Source of the DNA: Butyriboletus loyo
Lineage: Eukaryota > Basidiomycota > Agaricomycetes > Boletales > Boletaceae
Length of the DNA: 64,000 bases
NCBI GenBank assembly: GCA_038093515.1
Contig: JBBPSI010000003.1
Span: forward strand, 372,001-436,000
Direction: 5' to 3'
Both the position numbers and the translations under genes were made by a program. The notes beneath the pieces are model-generated. The model saw only the letters and a list, made by a program, of their open reading frames with translations. It was not told the origin of the DNA and searched no databases. Below, one piece after another: positions 35,202-47,671 of this stretch. Position 1 is the first letter of the stretch; each line of letters starts with the position of its first letter.

Positions 35202-36569
35202 CTAATCTCTTGACTCTCTTGTTTCCCCTCCGAGTGGGCCAGAAGTCTCAATCTCGACGTTCTCTGCTTCACCCTTGGCATGCATCACTTCCTCATCGTC
35301 ACCAGTATCGTCACTATGTCCGCCATCATCATTCTGCTTCGTGTTCCTATCCCTTCCCCCTTCACCTTGATCCCGTTGCTCACCTTGTAACTTCCTTTTC
35401 GGTATAACGGCCCAAAACGCTTCTTCCCAATTCCGGGTGTCAATCCATTTCAACAGGATTTCAAAGACCTGTTCACACGAGCAGTATCACATTAAGCACG
35501 GAGTCAGTAAGATCACGGCAGCGCGGAAGGAACGAAGAACAGAGGGTTGGAAAACATCCGCGTTTCAGACTCAAGTATTTCTTCCGAACTCGCAAAGCGA
35601 TATGAATCGCCGCGTCCATGAGTTGGGAAACGAACCTGGTTGACGGTGAGCACCTTGCGGGTGGCAAGTGAGATGTAGCGGCCGATTGGGAGGCGGGCAT
35701 GACAGATTTGCGAATCGATAGCTTTATTCAAGCAGAGATTCTGTGGTTGCCCTCCAGTTAGACCGACATGTGTAATGGATACATACAAAGGTTTTTGCGC
35801 ACTGACCTTGTAACGGTTGTGGTCACATATTCCACCAATGATGTAAGTTTCTCCTTCGTCGAGCTCGAATAATTCCTTCGAGGAATCGGCGGTTAGATAA
35901 ATGATTTTCTTGCGATCGACTTGAGCCGGTAGCGTTATGCCGCCTTGCGTATTCGTTTCTTCACAAGGTGATTGAGGGAGTTGGGAGGGTGCTATCCACA
36001 ATCGATCATAGCCCTCTTCCCACCACTCCGTCCTTGACCATCTTCTATAGCCAGCGTCATTTATGGCATCCAATCTTTGTTTGGTTTTGCCATTAAGCGA
36101 GGTAAACATTAGTACCGAGAATGCGCGCGCGGCACGTCTGTTTGCGCTGTACGTGTATGCCAATTGAGAAGTAAGAGAGTTGATCTCCTACCCTTGGCGG
36201 AGAAATCACATTACGGAGACAAGAGCAAAGTGAAACACCCACCTTGTCTGACATCAGTTCATCAAAACCCAGATCGACCACGACTCTCGCATTAAATATT
36301 TCCGTCTGGCCCTCACCATTCGTTCTCGGTCTTTTTCGAGAGGTATTTTCGTCAAGTTTGCCGTTTGCAATGGCCTGGGCTCGTTCACGGCGTTTATTCT
36401 TCTTCGCTATCTTTTCGCGTGCGCGTCGTTCAAGCTTAAGTTCGTGGAGCCTCGTGGCTTTTGCGGCACGTTTTTGTGCCTTCTTGGAGAGGCCCTGAGG
36501 GTTTGATGACTCTGCTTCCTGTCCTGTTTTTGGCTGACTGGCAGTATCAACTAGCGGGTGTGTGTTCAT
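35202..36569 (-). CDS. trm10: tRNA (guanine-9-N1)-methyltransferase TRM10
   Basis: SPOUT-fold enzyme that methylates G9 of tRNAs using SAM. The start at 36569 (MNTHPLVDTASQPKTGQEAE) leads to the basic N-terminal region typical of the family (GLSKKAQKRAAKATRLHELK, KNKRRERAQAI). The SPOUT domain follows: RVVVDLGFDELMSDK, then SANRRAARAFSVLMFTSLNG, then KKIIYLTADSSKELFELDEG and ETYIIGGICDHNRYK. It continues NLCLNKAIDSQICHARLPIG, with the catalytic GG..DHNR and SAM-loop signature. It then reads KVLTVNQVFEILLKWIDTRN, WEEAFWAVIPKRK, and an acidic Asp/Gly-rich tail ending SRD-stop. About 380 residues. It is divergent from the thioesterase gene (202 bases between starts) and lies 90 bases from tRNA-Asn. 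Confidence 0.94.
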
Positions 36570-36771
36570 GGATGCAAACACGGTGGCGATTTGTAGTTTC
36601 GCGAGTGGGGAATAGCCGGCGGTCCGGTTTGAGCCGAGAGGTACATGAATTACTTCTGTCCTTAGGCTCCATCACAGTATTTTTGCAGTCTTTCTCGCGG
36701 TTTATTCCCCTTCGCTTCACTGGGTCCTCCTCTCTTTAACTTGTCGAAATCATTCCCTTGAATCGTTGATT

Positions 36772-37704
36772 ATGGCGACTAGAGTCATTCCATCTCTCAG
36801 GGGACCCTGCGAGGTCGTTAGGCCTTCCGTAAAACACACTGCAACTGTCATCTTCTTGCATGTATGTTTTCTTCGCCATCAGCCTCGCCTTTTCGCCGCC
36901 TCGGTGTTGCTTATATTCACCTCTGCCAAACAGGGTCTTGGTGACAGTGGGAGTGGTTGGCTTGGGATCGTAGAAATGATCAAAGACGAGTTACCCTACG
37001 TCAAGTGGCTGCTTCCCAATGCTCCAAGTCGTAGCATCACCGCCAACCGTGGTTTCGTGATGCCTGGCTGGTTCGATCTGCCATCGTGGGACTTGGAAGA
37101 CAAGCATGAAGATCGTGATGGAATGCTCGACTCTGCCCGCACGATTGACAAGTATATCCAGGACGAGATCAACGCCGGTATACCGGCTGCACGCATCGTC
37201 GTTGGTGGATTCAGTCAGGGCGGGTCCATGTCGCTTTTAGCAGGACTGACAGCCCGAAGGGAGGATGGACTATTCGGAGGAAAATATGGTTGGAAGCTTG
37301 GTGGAGTGGCCATACTGAGCGGCTGGATGCCACTGCAGGATACGTTTCCAAAAGTTGCCCTTCCCCCTTGCCAAACGCGGGATAATACTAACAAGCTTTC
37401 TCAGATGGCTTCCCCCCACTTGACCACGACACCAATACTCATGTGCCACGGGATTGCTGATACAGTCGTACCCTACAGTTTGGGCCAGAGAGCAGGCAAA
37501 ATACTCACGAACGATCTGGGTCTACCCGCTCTCGAGAATCTGACACTTTCGATGTTAATTCCGCCGAGCGGCTACTCGCCAGGCGAGGGTAAACTGGGCG
37601 CTGCGGGGTTAAGTTTCAGATCCTACAGATCAGTTGGGCACGAAGCATGCGAACGAACACTTGAAGACATCAAAGAATTTTTAAAGCGTGTACTCCCCCA
37701 GTGA
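36772..37704 (+). CDS. acyl-protein thioesterase 1 (alpha/beta hydrolase)
   Basis: Cytosolic enzyme that removes palmitate from S-acylated proteins such as Ras and G-alpha. The start at 36772 gives MATRVIPSLRGPCEVVRPSV. Exon 1 ends in FLH and joins GLGDSGSGWLG across a 72-base intron, making the oxyanion motif FLHGLGDSG. The catalytic Ser lies in VVGGFSQGGSMSLL, the Asp in CHGIADTVVPYSLGQ and the His in RSVGHEACERTLEDI. The second intron is 51 bases with an actaac branch site. Removing both gives 269 residues, slightly longer than human APT1 because of inserts before the His. The conserved substrate-pocket segment NRGFVMPGWFDLPSWDLEDK is present. Confidence 0.95.
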   Translation: MATRVIPSLRGPCEVVRPSVKHTATVIFLHVCFLRHQPRLFAASVLLIFTSAKQGLGDSGSGWLGIVEMIKDELPYVKWLLPNAPSRSITANRGFVMPGWFDLPSWDLEDKHEDRDGMLDSARTIDKYIQDEINAGIPAARIVVGGFSQGGSMSLLAGLTARREDGLFGGKYGWKLGGVAILSGWMPLQDTFPKVALPPCQTRDNTNKLSQMASPHLTTTPILMCHGIADTVVPYSLGQRAGKILTNDLGLPALENLTLSMLIPPSGYSPGEGKLGAAGLSFRSYRSVGHEACERTLEDIKEFLKRVLPQ

Positions 37705-38185
37705 TCAACACTCAAAAAAAATTATGCTTCACGACAGGCGAGCCAAATTACGGAAACGATGCCCTCGTTATCGATTACTGGATATGTCAACTGTGGCAGA
37801 CGCGTTTCTTCATTTCTTGGTACTTTTATGTTGGTCATAGTATAATTATAGTAACTGGCTGATGGCCTATTACTTGCCCCAAATATTCTTAGGCAAGATA
37901 CTGAATGCACTTGGGTGCGACGGGCGAGGGAATTCCAACGCGGATTGACTCGATTCCCGAGGAGATTCCTTGAAATATGTGGGATCTATGGTGGGTAAGA
38001 ACGATCGATACTGTATGCGATACCCACGTTACCAACGAGTAGGATTAGACACCGGCCACACATGACATATGAGGTTGTACACCATATGAACTGGCCAGTA
38101 ACTATCAATTCACCATGCTACCATGACGTGGCAATCGTGTTCACGTAGCGAAGTACGTGTCCCCATCATGACAGTAGTCCCTAAC
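37705..38185. other. intergenic between convergent thioesterase and NDUFAF5-like genes
   Basis: About 480 bases of 3' flanking DNA. I see no gene, RNA or repeat. Confidence 0.55.
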
Positions 38186-39616
38186 TTAAAGGACATCCTT
38201 GAGACTGGTTTGCGCAGAACCGCGCTTGAGAGGTTTAGCTTGAGTCAATGAAGGCTTCCATCCAATCTTAGTAGGGGAAGGATAAGCTAAGGGAAAGGGC
38301 GATAATGATGGGAATGAATACCTACCATGTATATTACTTGGAATGTTGCTGGGATCGAACCATCTTCGTTACCGTGCAGTTCTGTATGTCAACAAGTGGA
38401 TATATATACGGGAATTGAAGGGACAGTTCGACCTTACCTTGATATATGGCAGAGGCTGCGGCCAAGGTGTCCCGATGCATGATATGTCGCCTGATTAACA
38501 ATCCTCAGATTGATGGGATCCACAAAATAAAACTAGATAAAATACCGACCTTCCAAGAATGGCATTTCCCTCCCCCATATCTTTTAGATCTTCAATGAGC
38601 TCCCACATTGAGGGGTAACCGACGCGCACTTCATCTGTGTCGACCGTGAGTAGTGTAAATCCGGCGCGACTGAGAAGGTTTGAGACATCCTTGGTATCTG
38701 AGCAGGTAGGTCATAATCGCAAATCGATCGTAGGCAGTAAGACTCTCAGACCTGTCATGGGTGATACGTGTGGTGATATTCCCCCTTCGCGGTCGACCTC
38801 CGCGAGTTGAAGGGCTGATCTAAGTTCAAAGAGTGTGCCTCCTCCAAACATTGCACCTAGGAATAAGCCATCGGATTTCAGAGCCTCTTTTATTTGAACA
38901 AGGACACCTAGGAACACGATAGGATAAAGATAGAATCAGAGAGTGGTTGGATGCACAACCCTAAAGACACACTTGGTAGATCATTGACCCAGTGGAGACT
39001 GAGACAAGAAACAATTGCTTCGTGAGAATCCCGCTGCAGTATCTCGAGTAAATTCTCTTCGTCTCCTTGAACCCGCTCCAGTTGAACTGAGGTTTCGAAT
39101 TAGTGAATACGCGGAGCATGACAACTCCGCGATATACCTTCAAACTCATCGTCTGGGTCTCTGTTAAGCATCTGTTCTGTGACGACGCAAGGTAAGGCAC
39201 ACATCATATGATATTATTAAAACGAACTGCTTGAGTCTATCATGATAACCTTGCGGGTCTTGTCGTGTTCCAACAATTTGGAGAAATGTCCAGACCCAGA
39301 CCCAAGATCGACGATGGTATCAAACTTCTTCTTGATATCCTATCCGACAACAAAGCAATTAGCCCGTGATTTCACGAGGAATGCAATATAGACACGTCAC
39401 CAACAAGCGCTCCATCATCCTGTCCGCAACTTCGTCTCGGACATAGTCAACAGTTCTGCTTCGCTCACCTCCGTCTCTGCCGGCTGCACGATCCTTTTGT
39501 GTTCGCTTCGCGTTGCGGTCAAACACGCGGTACACCGAGGGGGTGGGTGCTGCGAACGTCGCCTCCGAAACAAATGCACGGACCAGACGACGAGGCGGAA
39601 CGCGGAGAAGAGGCAT
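38186..39616 (-). CDS. ndufaf5: mitochondrial complex I assembly methyltransferase-like protein (NDUFAF5-like)
   Basis: NDUFAF5 is a SAM-fold protein that hydroxylates an arginine of a complex I subunit during assembly. The start at 39616 ([20 protein letters not shown]) has an Arg-rich mitochondrial presequence. An upstream in-frame ATG at 39658 is possible. The family block [15 protein letters not shown] is followed by [20 protein letters not shown]. The SAM-binding motif is [18 protein letters not shown]. Then come [11 protein letters not shown] (the [11 protein letters not shown] family mark), [40 protein letters not shown] and [20 protein letters not shown]. The end is [13 protein letters not shown] (38186-38188). 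About 340 residues with several short introns. Confidence 0.9.
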
Positions 39617-39702
39617 TGTACCGTGGGAAGTGTGACACGGACGCGTGACATAACGCACTTGGAATGAGGGTCAGGCATTCCTCGCCGCTGACATCCACTG
39701 TC

Positions 39703-42700
39703 ATGGACAATGGCGGTAGAGACCCTCCCTCTGGTGATCAAAGTCAGAAAGGATTGTCTATCTCGCTTGCCGCATCTTCGATGATTAATGCCTCAGACAT
39801 GATCACACAAGAGGCATACAAAGCAAACCTGAAACGGATTCAAGAAGTCAAGGAGATGGTTCGGATGCTCGAGACGAACAACGAGGTTGCGCACAAGAAC
39901 TTTCTTTTCGATCAGCTCGAGAAACGCGTAAAAAACGGACACGAAGCGGAGTAAGTCCTTTCCCCTCTCCCCGCACGTGATGAAAACTGAACTCGGTGTC
40001 AGAGATATGTTGGCGCGGTTAAGAAACCAACCGGGACTGTAGGCACCCTTTTGTCAAACTTGAGCGATCCCTGAGGCCATATATCGATAGTTCCGAAACA
40101 GTCCAGTTTACCCACGATGTTCCGAGCGACAGGTCAGAGGTCATATTACCGACAACTGCAACCCTCGTGGAGGTCCCAGAATCACGTCCTTATCCTTCCG
40201 TAACGTCACTTCGTTAGCCTCACTTTGCATCCACTCACGTTGCTCGACCTTGTTGCAGTATTCCTCGCCAGCTCCTACAACTGCCTCCCATCCGCCTCAA
40301 ACTATGCAGCAAGGTCGCCCTGACAAGTACCAATGGAGTCTTCCGCCACAGGCTCATCAATCATTTGGTCCAGGCGCCTTCCGGTACTACCAGCCCCCAC
40401 CTACGATCCACCAGCCCCCTCAGCGCAGTGCGGCGTCACATTCTCAGGCCCCTGTTGACCCAGGACAGATGGGACGGTACACTACGCAAAATGTGCCGCC
40501 CCGATCTAGGGTACATAACCCACTAGCACATCAGACAGGCTTTCAGCAAACACAGGTTCAGCAACCCTCACAGTCCCAGAGTAGTTATGCACATCAAGTT
40601 ATTGGCCTGTCGCCCTCGGATACCGTGCCCGGTGCGTCTAACACCTCATGCCGAAAAGAAGTTTCGGTCGCTAACAGATAGCGTGGCAGCTCTCGGACAC
40701 TACACTTCACCAGCAGAATGGATTAGGACAGGACCTAGTGGCCCGAGTATCAACCCCTCCATTTCGACGTACCGTGAAACACCTCCGGTCAGCATCCATA
40801 ACCAACCGCAGAACCCACCACCCATTCCCACTACCTTTCAAGGTGTCCCTGCAGGACCCGTGAAGTCTCCCTCTGACCATTCCCCTCCTACCCGGCCCCA
40901 CCAAATGCCAGCTGAATCTCAGCCCAAATCTGTTGCCACAGCAGTCTCAAAACCCGTGACTATTCCAGAGCTCCGCCGCCCTCACAAACCACCGCAACAA
41001 CTTCAGCGGTATCAGCAGCAACCCCAGCAACCCCTCCCTCATCTTCAACGACTTTCACAGCCTCCGCTGCAGCTTCAACAGCATTCCCAGCTACCTCAAC
41101 CTCAGCCTCAGCAATTTCACCGACCTCCGCTACAGCCTCAACAGCATCCCCAGCAACCACAAACCCAGCTTCCGTCTCAGAGACCTCTCCAGCCGACTCA
41201 ATCGCATTCCCAAGTCTCTCCACAATCAACCGATCGCATACCTTCCACTAGTGTCTCTCAAGTACAAAATCAACCTTCACAGGTCCGTGATTCCCTGTCT
41301 GTTGATGCCTTGCCTTGGATCTCACAAACATATCCACTTCAGCCAACTATCGTAGAGCAAGCAGGGCAGCGAGGTCCAGACCTTCGCGTGGATCAAGCGA
41401 CGTTCACTAAAGTCTTCCAGATGGCTGTCCAAGTTAGTACTTCGTTTGATATTCAATGATTTTTTCATATCATTACTACAGAATGGAACTTGGCGATTCA
41501 AAGCCTTCTGGTCTTACGCGAAAGCGACTGGCATAAGTAATGAGTGGTTCGACGCGGCCATTGATTCTTTGCCCCCGGGTGTATGGCAGTCTTTCGTGGC
41601 GCAGGCCAATCAATCAGGACTTGCCCATAATGCCCCGCCACCCGAAAGTGTGCCTCAGCAACAAGTGTCAACGATTCCCAGCCCAAGCGTGGCAATGGCT
41701 AGCGCCCCATCACCTCTGACCGCAATCACCCTGGTCCCTACCACTCAACAGGTGACTAAACCTGGTCCCATCCCCACAGAAGGGAGGGCTATCCACCCTG
41801 CATCGGGGCAGACTTCTTCGCCGTACACTGCACAATTACAATATTATGCAGAACAGGCGACAAAATCATTGCTCTCCACCCCACAAGTGGCAAGTATTTC
41901 AACAACACCTCCGGCGAATATTGCTACGACGCAGACAACGGTTGCGATACCTGAACGGGATGTACCACAGGCTCAGGCTAACGTGAGGACGCCTAGAGAT
42001 GCGAACAAGTCGACATTGGCGAGAGATATCTTGCGCTCGCTCAGGATAGCGCCGAAACCTCATCAGGAAACGGGAGGCACGCCAACGGAGACAGGTAATA
42101 ACCGTGAGGGTGACCAACTATTACCCGAGGTCACTCGCTCACAACCAGCCTCCCGGGTGGCTTCTCCAAAACCTCCAGCAGTTTCTTTACTGGCGACAGG
42201 TTTTGTCAATTCCGGTTCTCCCTCGATACATTTCGCAAAACCGAATGCACAAGACAAGCCAGAGCGTGTCGCCTCCCCAAGTCCATCGAGAGCGAAATTA
42301 GTAGGGGAAGAGGCACACGGACAGGCTGCTGTCATTGAAGGACCAATCATGTGCATGATTGACCTCACGTTAGAAGATTCAGGCGAATCCGTGGACGGAA
42401 GTGGACAGGATCCCACCTTCTTGATGCAGACCGCCGCTAGCGCAGCCACATCATCGCGACCAGTGTCTCTTACTAATACCACCAACCATACTCCTCTGTT
42501 GAAGAAACTTTCCTTGGAAGAACCGCCTGTTGCAGCTGATGTACATATGTACAGCCCACCTTTATCGCTCGCCACCGAAGAGAATATGGATCCCAAACAT
42601 TTGTGTCTCCCACCCGGCAGCGCGGAGCTGGTATCGTCAATCGAACAGTTGCCGCGTGAAGCGGATGAGCACCCGCTAGATAGCCAGTTGCCACTCTTCT

Positions 42701-44060
42701 TGCCTTCTCCCCCTGTTTCGCCAGTGCCTACCGAGCCACCCGAAACGGACCTCGAGATGATCAATGACGAAGGCGAAAGTAGGCCTTCCCTCAAGCGACG
42801 CTCCGTCGATGTCGACGTGATGGGAATTGGTACAGGGTTGGTGACACCACCACGTGTCAGAAAACGACGAAAGCAACAAGTATATGTGCTCATTCCACCA
42901 GCGCCGCTCTATGTCAAAAAGGCGATCAAGAAGATGAAGAAACACGCCATAGGAGAGGGTATAGACTCAGACTTGGAATGGGTAGGGGAAGATGAAGAGT
43001 GTATGGCAGCATCCCTCGCTTTCGCTGATCTCTAGCTCACCTTATCACAGTTCAATGTAGTCATCTTGAACAATTGTTGATCGAGGAATCCAAGTCACAG
43101 TTGTTAGAGCGGCGGTGTCGGTGGTTGAGTTGTGGTGCCATCTTGAACTGTGGCGCCAGTCTGCTCGCGCATTTAAAAAACCATGCTTGTGAAGAAGACT
43201 TGCAGGTATGGTTGTGTTTACGTGGATGGGATCAACTCGGTTAACATATCCCAAAATTCTAACTTAGGCTCCGTTCGTTTGTCGCTGGGCGAACTGCCAG
43301 AGGCAGTTTGGTGCGGAACAAGAACGTGACGTACACCTCGAAAGGCACACGATGAGACCTCTGCCATGTCCCTTTACAGGTGAAAAGATTGTTTCAGGCG
43401 ACTAATCTCCGCTGACGTTGGGCTCCTGTTAGGTTGTGACGAACAGTTTGACAAGCCCGTCGAGGTGATGCAACACGAGGTGCAACACCAGAAAGCGGAC
43501 CGTAGGGAGCCTCTGATACGCAAACCAACGTGCCAGCCAATTGTACCTGCCATTCCAGCTCGATTGGGTCCGCCACCACAGCGGCTTCCGTCTCACTGCG
43601 TGATACCAAGGCGTGTCGTTAAGTGCCGAATAGCTGCTGATAGACATGCTACTGTGGGGCCATGGGTACGTATCGCTGTGTCCTGGGAGCGCGCCTTTCT
43701 GGATCTCACCCAATGTTATGATTCCAGGTCCTCTGGAATATATTTAGCCCAATTGACCTCAACATGAGAAAACAGAATGCTTCTATGCGTTGTCGTCCGA
43801 CGCGCCAACCAATCAACTATGATATGAATAACTCGGACCCTCGACGTGACGACTATGACTTTTTGCAAGCGCTTTCGTCTTATCCTGCAAAGAACCCACA
43901 ATTGGATGATCTCGACTCTACGGTGATTACGATGAGTGCCGCGCGAGGTCTGACGCTTTGGGGATCTGGATGTAGGGTAGACAGCGCAGCAGGGGAGGAA
44001 GGACAGTCTGGGGTGATGATTGAGGAGGATGCTGTAGAAAGGATGCTGAGAGTTGTATGA
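39703..44060 (+). CDS. large Gln/Pro-rich protein with three C-terminal C2H2 zinc fingers
   Basis: Probable DNA-binding nuclear protein; I do not recognise a named orthologue. The start at 39703 (MDNGGRDPPSGDQSQKGLSI) is preceded by another in-frame ATG at 39664. An N-terminal coiled stretch (EAYKANLKRIQEVKEMVRML) leads to a long Gln/Pro-rich region. An aromatic conserved-looking segment follows (FTKVFQMAVQNGTWRFKAFW, then SYAKATGISNEWFDAAIDSL). After a Ser/Thr-rich stretch comes a basic patch (RVRKRRKQQ) and VKKAIKKMKKHAIGEGIDSD. A 54-base intron near 43000 joins GEDEEF to QCSHLEQLLI. The fingers follow: CRWLSCGAILNCGASLLAHL..H, CRWANCQRQFGAEQERDVHL..H, CPFTGCDEQFDKPVEVMQHE..H. The end is DAVERMLRVV-stop. 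Splicing around 40020-40250 is tentative. Confidence 0.75.
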
Positions 44061-44222
44061 ATCTGATGTACCATTCGTTTTATTTTATTTTATTTTCTGG
44101 TATATGTAACAGCCCGGATTTGATACTACCTGAAACGACAGCCGTCGCTTAAGATAGCCACTCCATACAGTCACCCGTCCCGTCCTTTTCCTCGTCAAGC
44201 ACAGCGCCAGTCATCGCGCGCA

Positions 44223-47200
44223 ATGCCTGGCTCGTCTAGTGAACACGACAGCCGTTCGGTAACGCACGACGACTTCCCACTTCCTCCATGCTACATCTCT
44301 TCCCGCTCTGCAGACGTTATCCTCTCCGACGTGCGTCCAACAAAGCTCTCGACCGACGCCCTCAACTCTATCAACGCGTTTCTTGACGAACTGTTGCATA
44401 CTATTCTCCGTGCTGCACGCGCACTGACGACCACGCAGCTCAGAGCCGGCCTCCACAAGGTGTTACCCACCACCTTGGGCAAGGAGGCCGTGTTGGAGGC
44501 GGAATTGGAGCTTCGGGCATACTGGGAGCGTACAGGCGGTATACCACAATCAGGCTCGTTTCTGGTGGTCGTTGAGGATAGTGCATTCAACCTCCAATGG
44601 ACATTCGAGGTGGGTGTGGCTTCCCTTTTATGCGTATTTCGGGCTCATCGAACACAACCAACGTTGCAGCTCCTTCGTCTCAAGTGCGAAGCGTACTCGA
44701 CCCTGAGCGACACTGACGAGAATTCGGATGCTGAAACTCGCTTATTTCAGCGCATGGGCGTAGAGGGTGTTCCTCCCCCCAAGCAGACGCTCCTCGTCCC
44801 GGCCTCTTTGTATTTAACTGCGATCATCGAGTGAGTATAACCAATTACATACTGGACTGGATCATCCATTTTTGCTGACGGCGGCCGTGCCACGTCGATG
44901 TCATGGCGGCACCAGGTCGATCTGCGAGTGAGTGTGGCGCAGTTGTCTGCTGCTACCTGCCATGGTGCTGATATATTTCATAGACACATCGTTTCAAATA
45001 TCGGTCGCGTCGCAGCTCGGGACAGTAGTCGAGCGATCGCAAATGGGCAGGATTTGTTCATTGCACTGTGTGAGGATAGTTCCATTTACGGGCTTTTTAA
45101 AAACATGACAGGTGGGTGACGGCCGTCGTCGCGTTTGTCGAGCATTTTGGGGTTGACGTTTTTATTTTTATCTTACCAGTTTATAACCAAATCGAGGCCC
45201 TCTCGAAACTGCCAAGATCAAGGCGGAGTATGTCAGTCGCACAAGAGAATGATGGCAACCCCTTGGCTGTCGGTGGCACATTCCGCCGCAGTGGATCCAT
45301 TCACCAATCCCGTACTCGCCTGTCGTCCGAGTCCGTCAATAATGCACCCACTTCGACTACACTTTCTTCTAGACCCTCAATCGACAAGTCACGAACTGTC
45401 AAAATGTTATATAACAAAGTTTCCCAGGATTTCATCAATGGAAGCGATCCCGGACATCGAAAAATGGATTCCTTTGCGAGTGCCAACACAAAACAGTCCC
45501 TCGCGAGCAAGGGTGACAGGTCTCCTATATCGCCCACTTTTAGTGTATGTCATTTCCCTTCCCTTCCCTCTCGTTCCCCTTCCCTCATTCTGTCTTTCTC
45601 TCCCAAGGAAGATACACGTTCCCAAGAATTTGATGACATGATGAGGTCAGGGTCGACTATGAAGGTTTCGTTGACGCCAGACAGGCTGCGCACGATGGAG
45701 GTACGTACTCTTTGTCCACCTTACTATTGTGATTTCGTGTCGACACCGTCGGCCCATCAGGTGTTAAACAAAGAAAAGGCACGCGCGAATGGTCGGCAAA
45801 AGGCGCCTCTAAAGGCTGAAAAATCTAATGGCATTGACACACCTCCATCCCATTCCTCCCCAGAGCAGGCCAAGCGTACGAGCGAGGCCACTCCAACTAT
45901 CCGTCGTGTAGGCTCTGTCGTCGGCAGCGAAGACGATCGTTTGACACAGAAACCACCGCCGACCTCACGGCCTCGGCAACTGAGTGCAGCAACTGCTTCA
46001 GGCTATACTGCCTCCTCCTTCTCCCGCGTCCGGGCAACCTCAACGACAACAGACCCATCCACAGCACTATCGAACATGTTTTTAAATAAGCATGCGCTAT
46101 CAGAATCAAATTCTGCCCTTTCCGATCAACGTCCAGCCTCCGGCTCTATGCCCAGGAGAAAGTCGCCTCCACAGGAATTGGACCTTGATGCCTCCCGGTC
46201 ATCCCGCACACGAACTGTAGCGCGCAATCGAGAGTCACTCGATCTAGAAGACATCATGGCGGGTTCGGATGATGATGGTATGGGAGAGTTGAAGGCTTTT
46301 GGATCCCCCAAGCAACATGATCGGCAACGAGGGTTCTCGACCAGCACCAAGGAGTTGATTGCTTTCCTCGCTGAGGGCCCCCCAGAGTTAACTCTAAGCG
46401 AAAATTCCCTTTCTCCGCTCTCCACAACACCCAAGAAATCTGGTCGATTACAGAAGATGATATCCAGAATCACGTTGGCTAGTGATACTGTCAAGCCCCA
46501 TCGCAAGATGACTATCGGGCCTGGAGATGTTTCAAGCAAGTCCATGACGAACCTTTCCCCCCTTGCTAATCGGCCCGTTCCACCTCGCTATCCCACCTCT
46601 GGTCCACCCTCTGCAGCTTCTTCAGAACGTGGTTCGGCGGACCAATCAGGAACATATCCCCGTCAGCGAGCACAATCTTATGCTCAAAAGCCACTCCCTA
46701 CCTGGGATGGCAAGTCTATGGAAGGGGAAGCACCGGCCCATGCCAACGCTTCTCTCTCCCCTCGAATGGATGAAGTTCCTCGGAAGACTTCCATTCCTGT
46801 TCCAGCGATATCTCAGAGTGCCTTGGAGATGGATATCTCCCAACCCGTTCAACCTATCAAGCTCCCGCCTTCGCCGACCTTATTTTCACCTCCAGCTACT
46901 TCCGTAACCGTATCCGTATGTGTCGAAGCCACAGACGCAACTCCAACACCCGCAGTGCAACGCCCGCCTCCACCTCCACTAGTACCCCAGCACATGTCTT
47001 CCAAGACCGCCTCTCCTCTGCACCAGAAAATTGCACCACCGCCTGCTTCACAGGTACCTTCACCAGTACCATCTATCCTCGAACATGCTCGCGAGATGCG
47101 GATGATGCTCGAGCATGCCACGAGTGCTGCCGAATGCCGTATCCTCGTGGACATGTTCTTGGCCCGTAGCAAGCTTGCCGGAGACGCGGCCTATTTGCGA

Positions 47201-47425
47201 GCTCTCGCTCCACCTCCACCTCCACCTCCACGAGACTCTGGTGCCAGTGGATTGGAAAGAGCGATCGTTGAAATGTTTCTTGGAGACGGTGAACTTGACG
47301 TTCAGCGTGAACCATCACTTAATTGCCGTAGCGTGGAGCTAGCTGAGGCCCCGCCCAACACTGCGGATACCGCACTTTCCCTCTCATCAACCAACAGACC
47401 AGCGGAGCCCAGTGAATCCTATTGA
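44223..47425 (+). CDS. fungal protein with histone-fold-like N-terminus and long disordered tail
   Basis: I do not recognise a named family. The start at 44223 gives MPGSSSEHDSRSVTHDDFPL. The first helical block, LSTDALNSINAFLDELLHTI plus LRAARALTTTQLRAGLHKVL, resembles a histone-fold pair in spacing. A second block reads LLVPASLYLTAIIE, then SICEH from a 12-base exon, then IVSNIGRVAARDSSRAIANG and QDLFIALCEDSSIYGLFKNM, again histone-fold-like. About 700 Ser/Pro/Thr-rich residues follow with polyproline runs (RPPPPPLVPQH, APPPPPPPRD) suitable for SH3/profilin binding. A short conserved-looking helix lies near the end (HAREMRMMLEHATSAAECRI). It ends AEPSESY-stop. About 930 residues. The tail suggests a regulatory or scaffold role, but function is not inferred. 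Confidence 0.78.
44916..44927 (+). other. 12-base in-frame microexon
   Basis: accag|GTCGATCTGCGA|gtgagt. With the exon ending ATC ATC GA before it and A CAC ATC after it, this gives AIIE-SICE-HIVSN in frame. The upstream intron is gtgagt...accag and the downstream one is gtgagt...catag, all consensus. Confidence 0.7.
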
Positions 47426-47671
47426 GATACCCAGCTTTTTTCAACTTCCTACTCCTGGACTCTGGATTCTCTTGGTGATTCTGTCTGTTACTATAATCGG
47501 TTGTCGAATCATATCACTTTGTCTATCCATTTATTCTGTTTAGCTTGCCGTCGCGTTCGTATTATTTCCTTGCCGCTGTGCGTCGGTTTTAATTAACGAA
47601 TACCATCAATGATAGTCGAGCAAGAAATGAGCGATTTCAATGTCAGGGGCATGACCAGCGGTCGTGTTGGG

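Noticed and set aside
42063..42893. 276-codon minus-strand ORF
   Set aside because: It is a shadow of the Ser/Pro-rich part of the C2H2 gene, with no independent support.
43045..44060. The zinc-finger region as a separate gene
   Set aside because: A 54-base intron with good gt..cacag sites joins it in frame to the upstream Q/P-rich exon, and no ATG of its own precedes the first finger.
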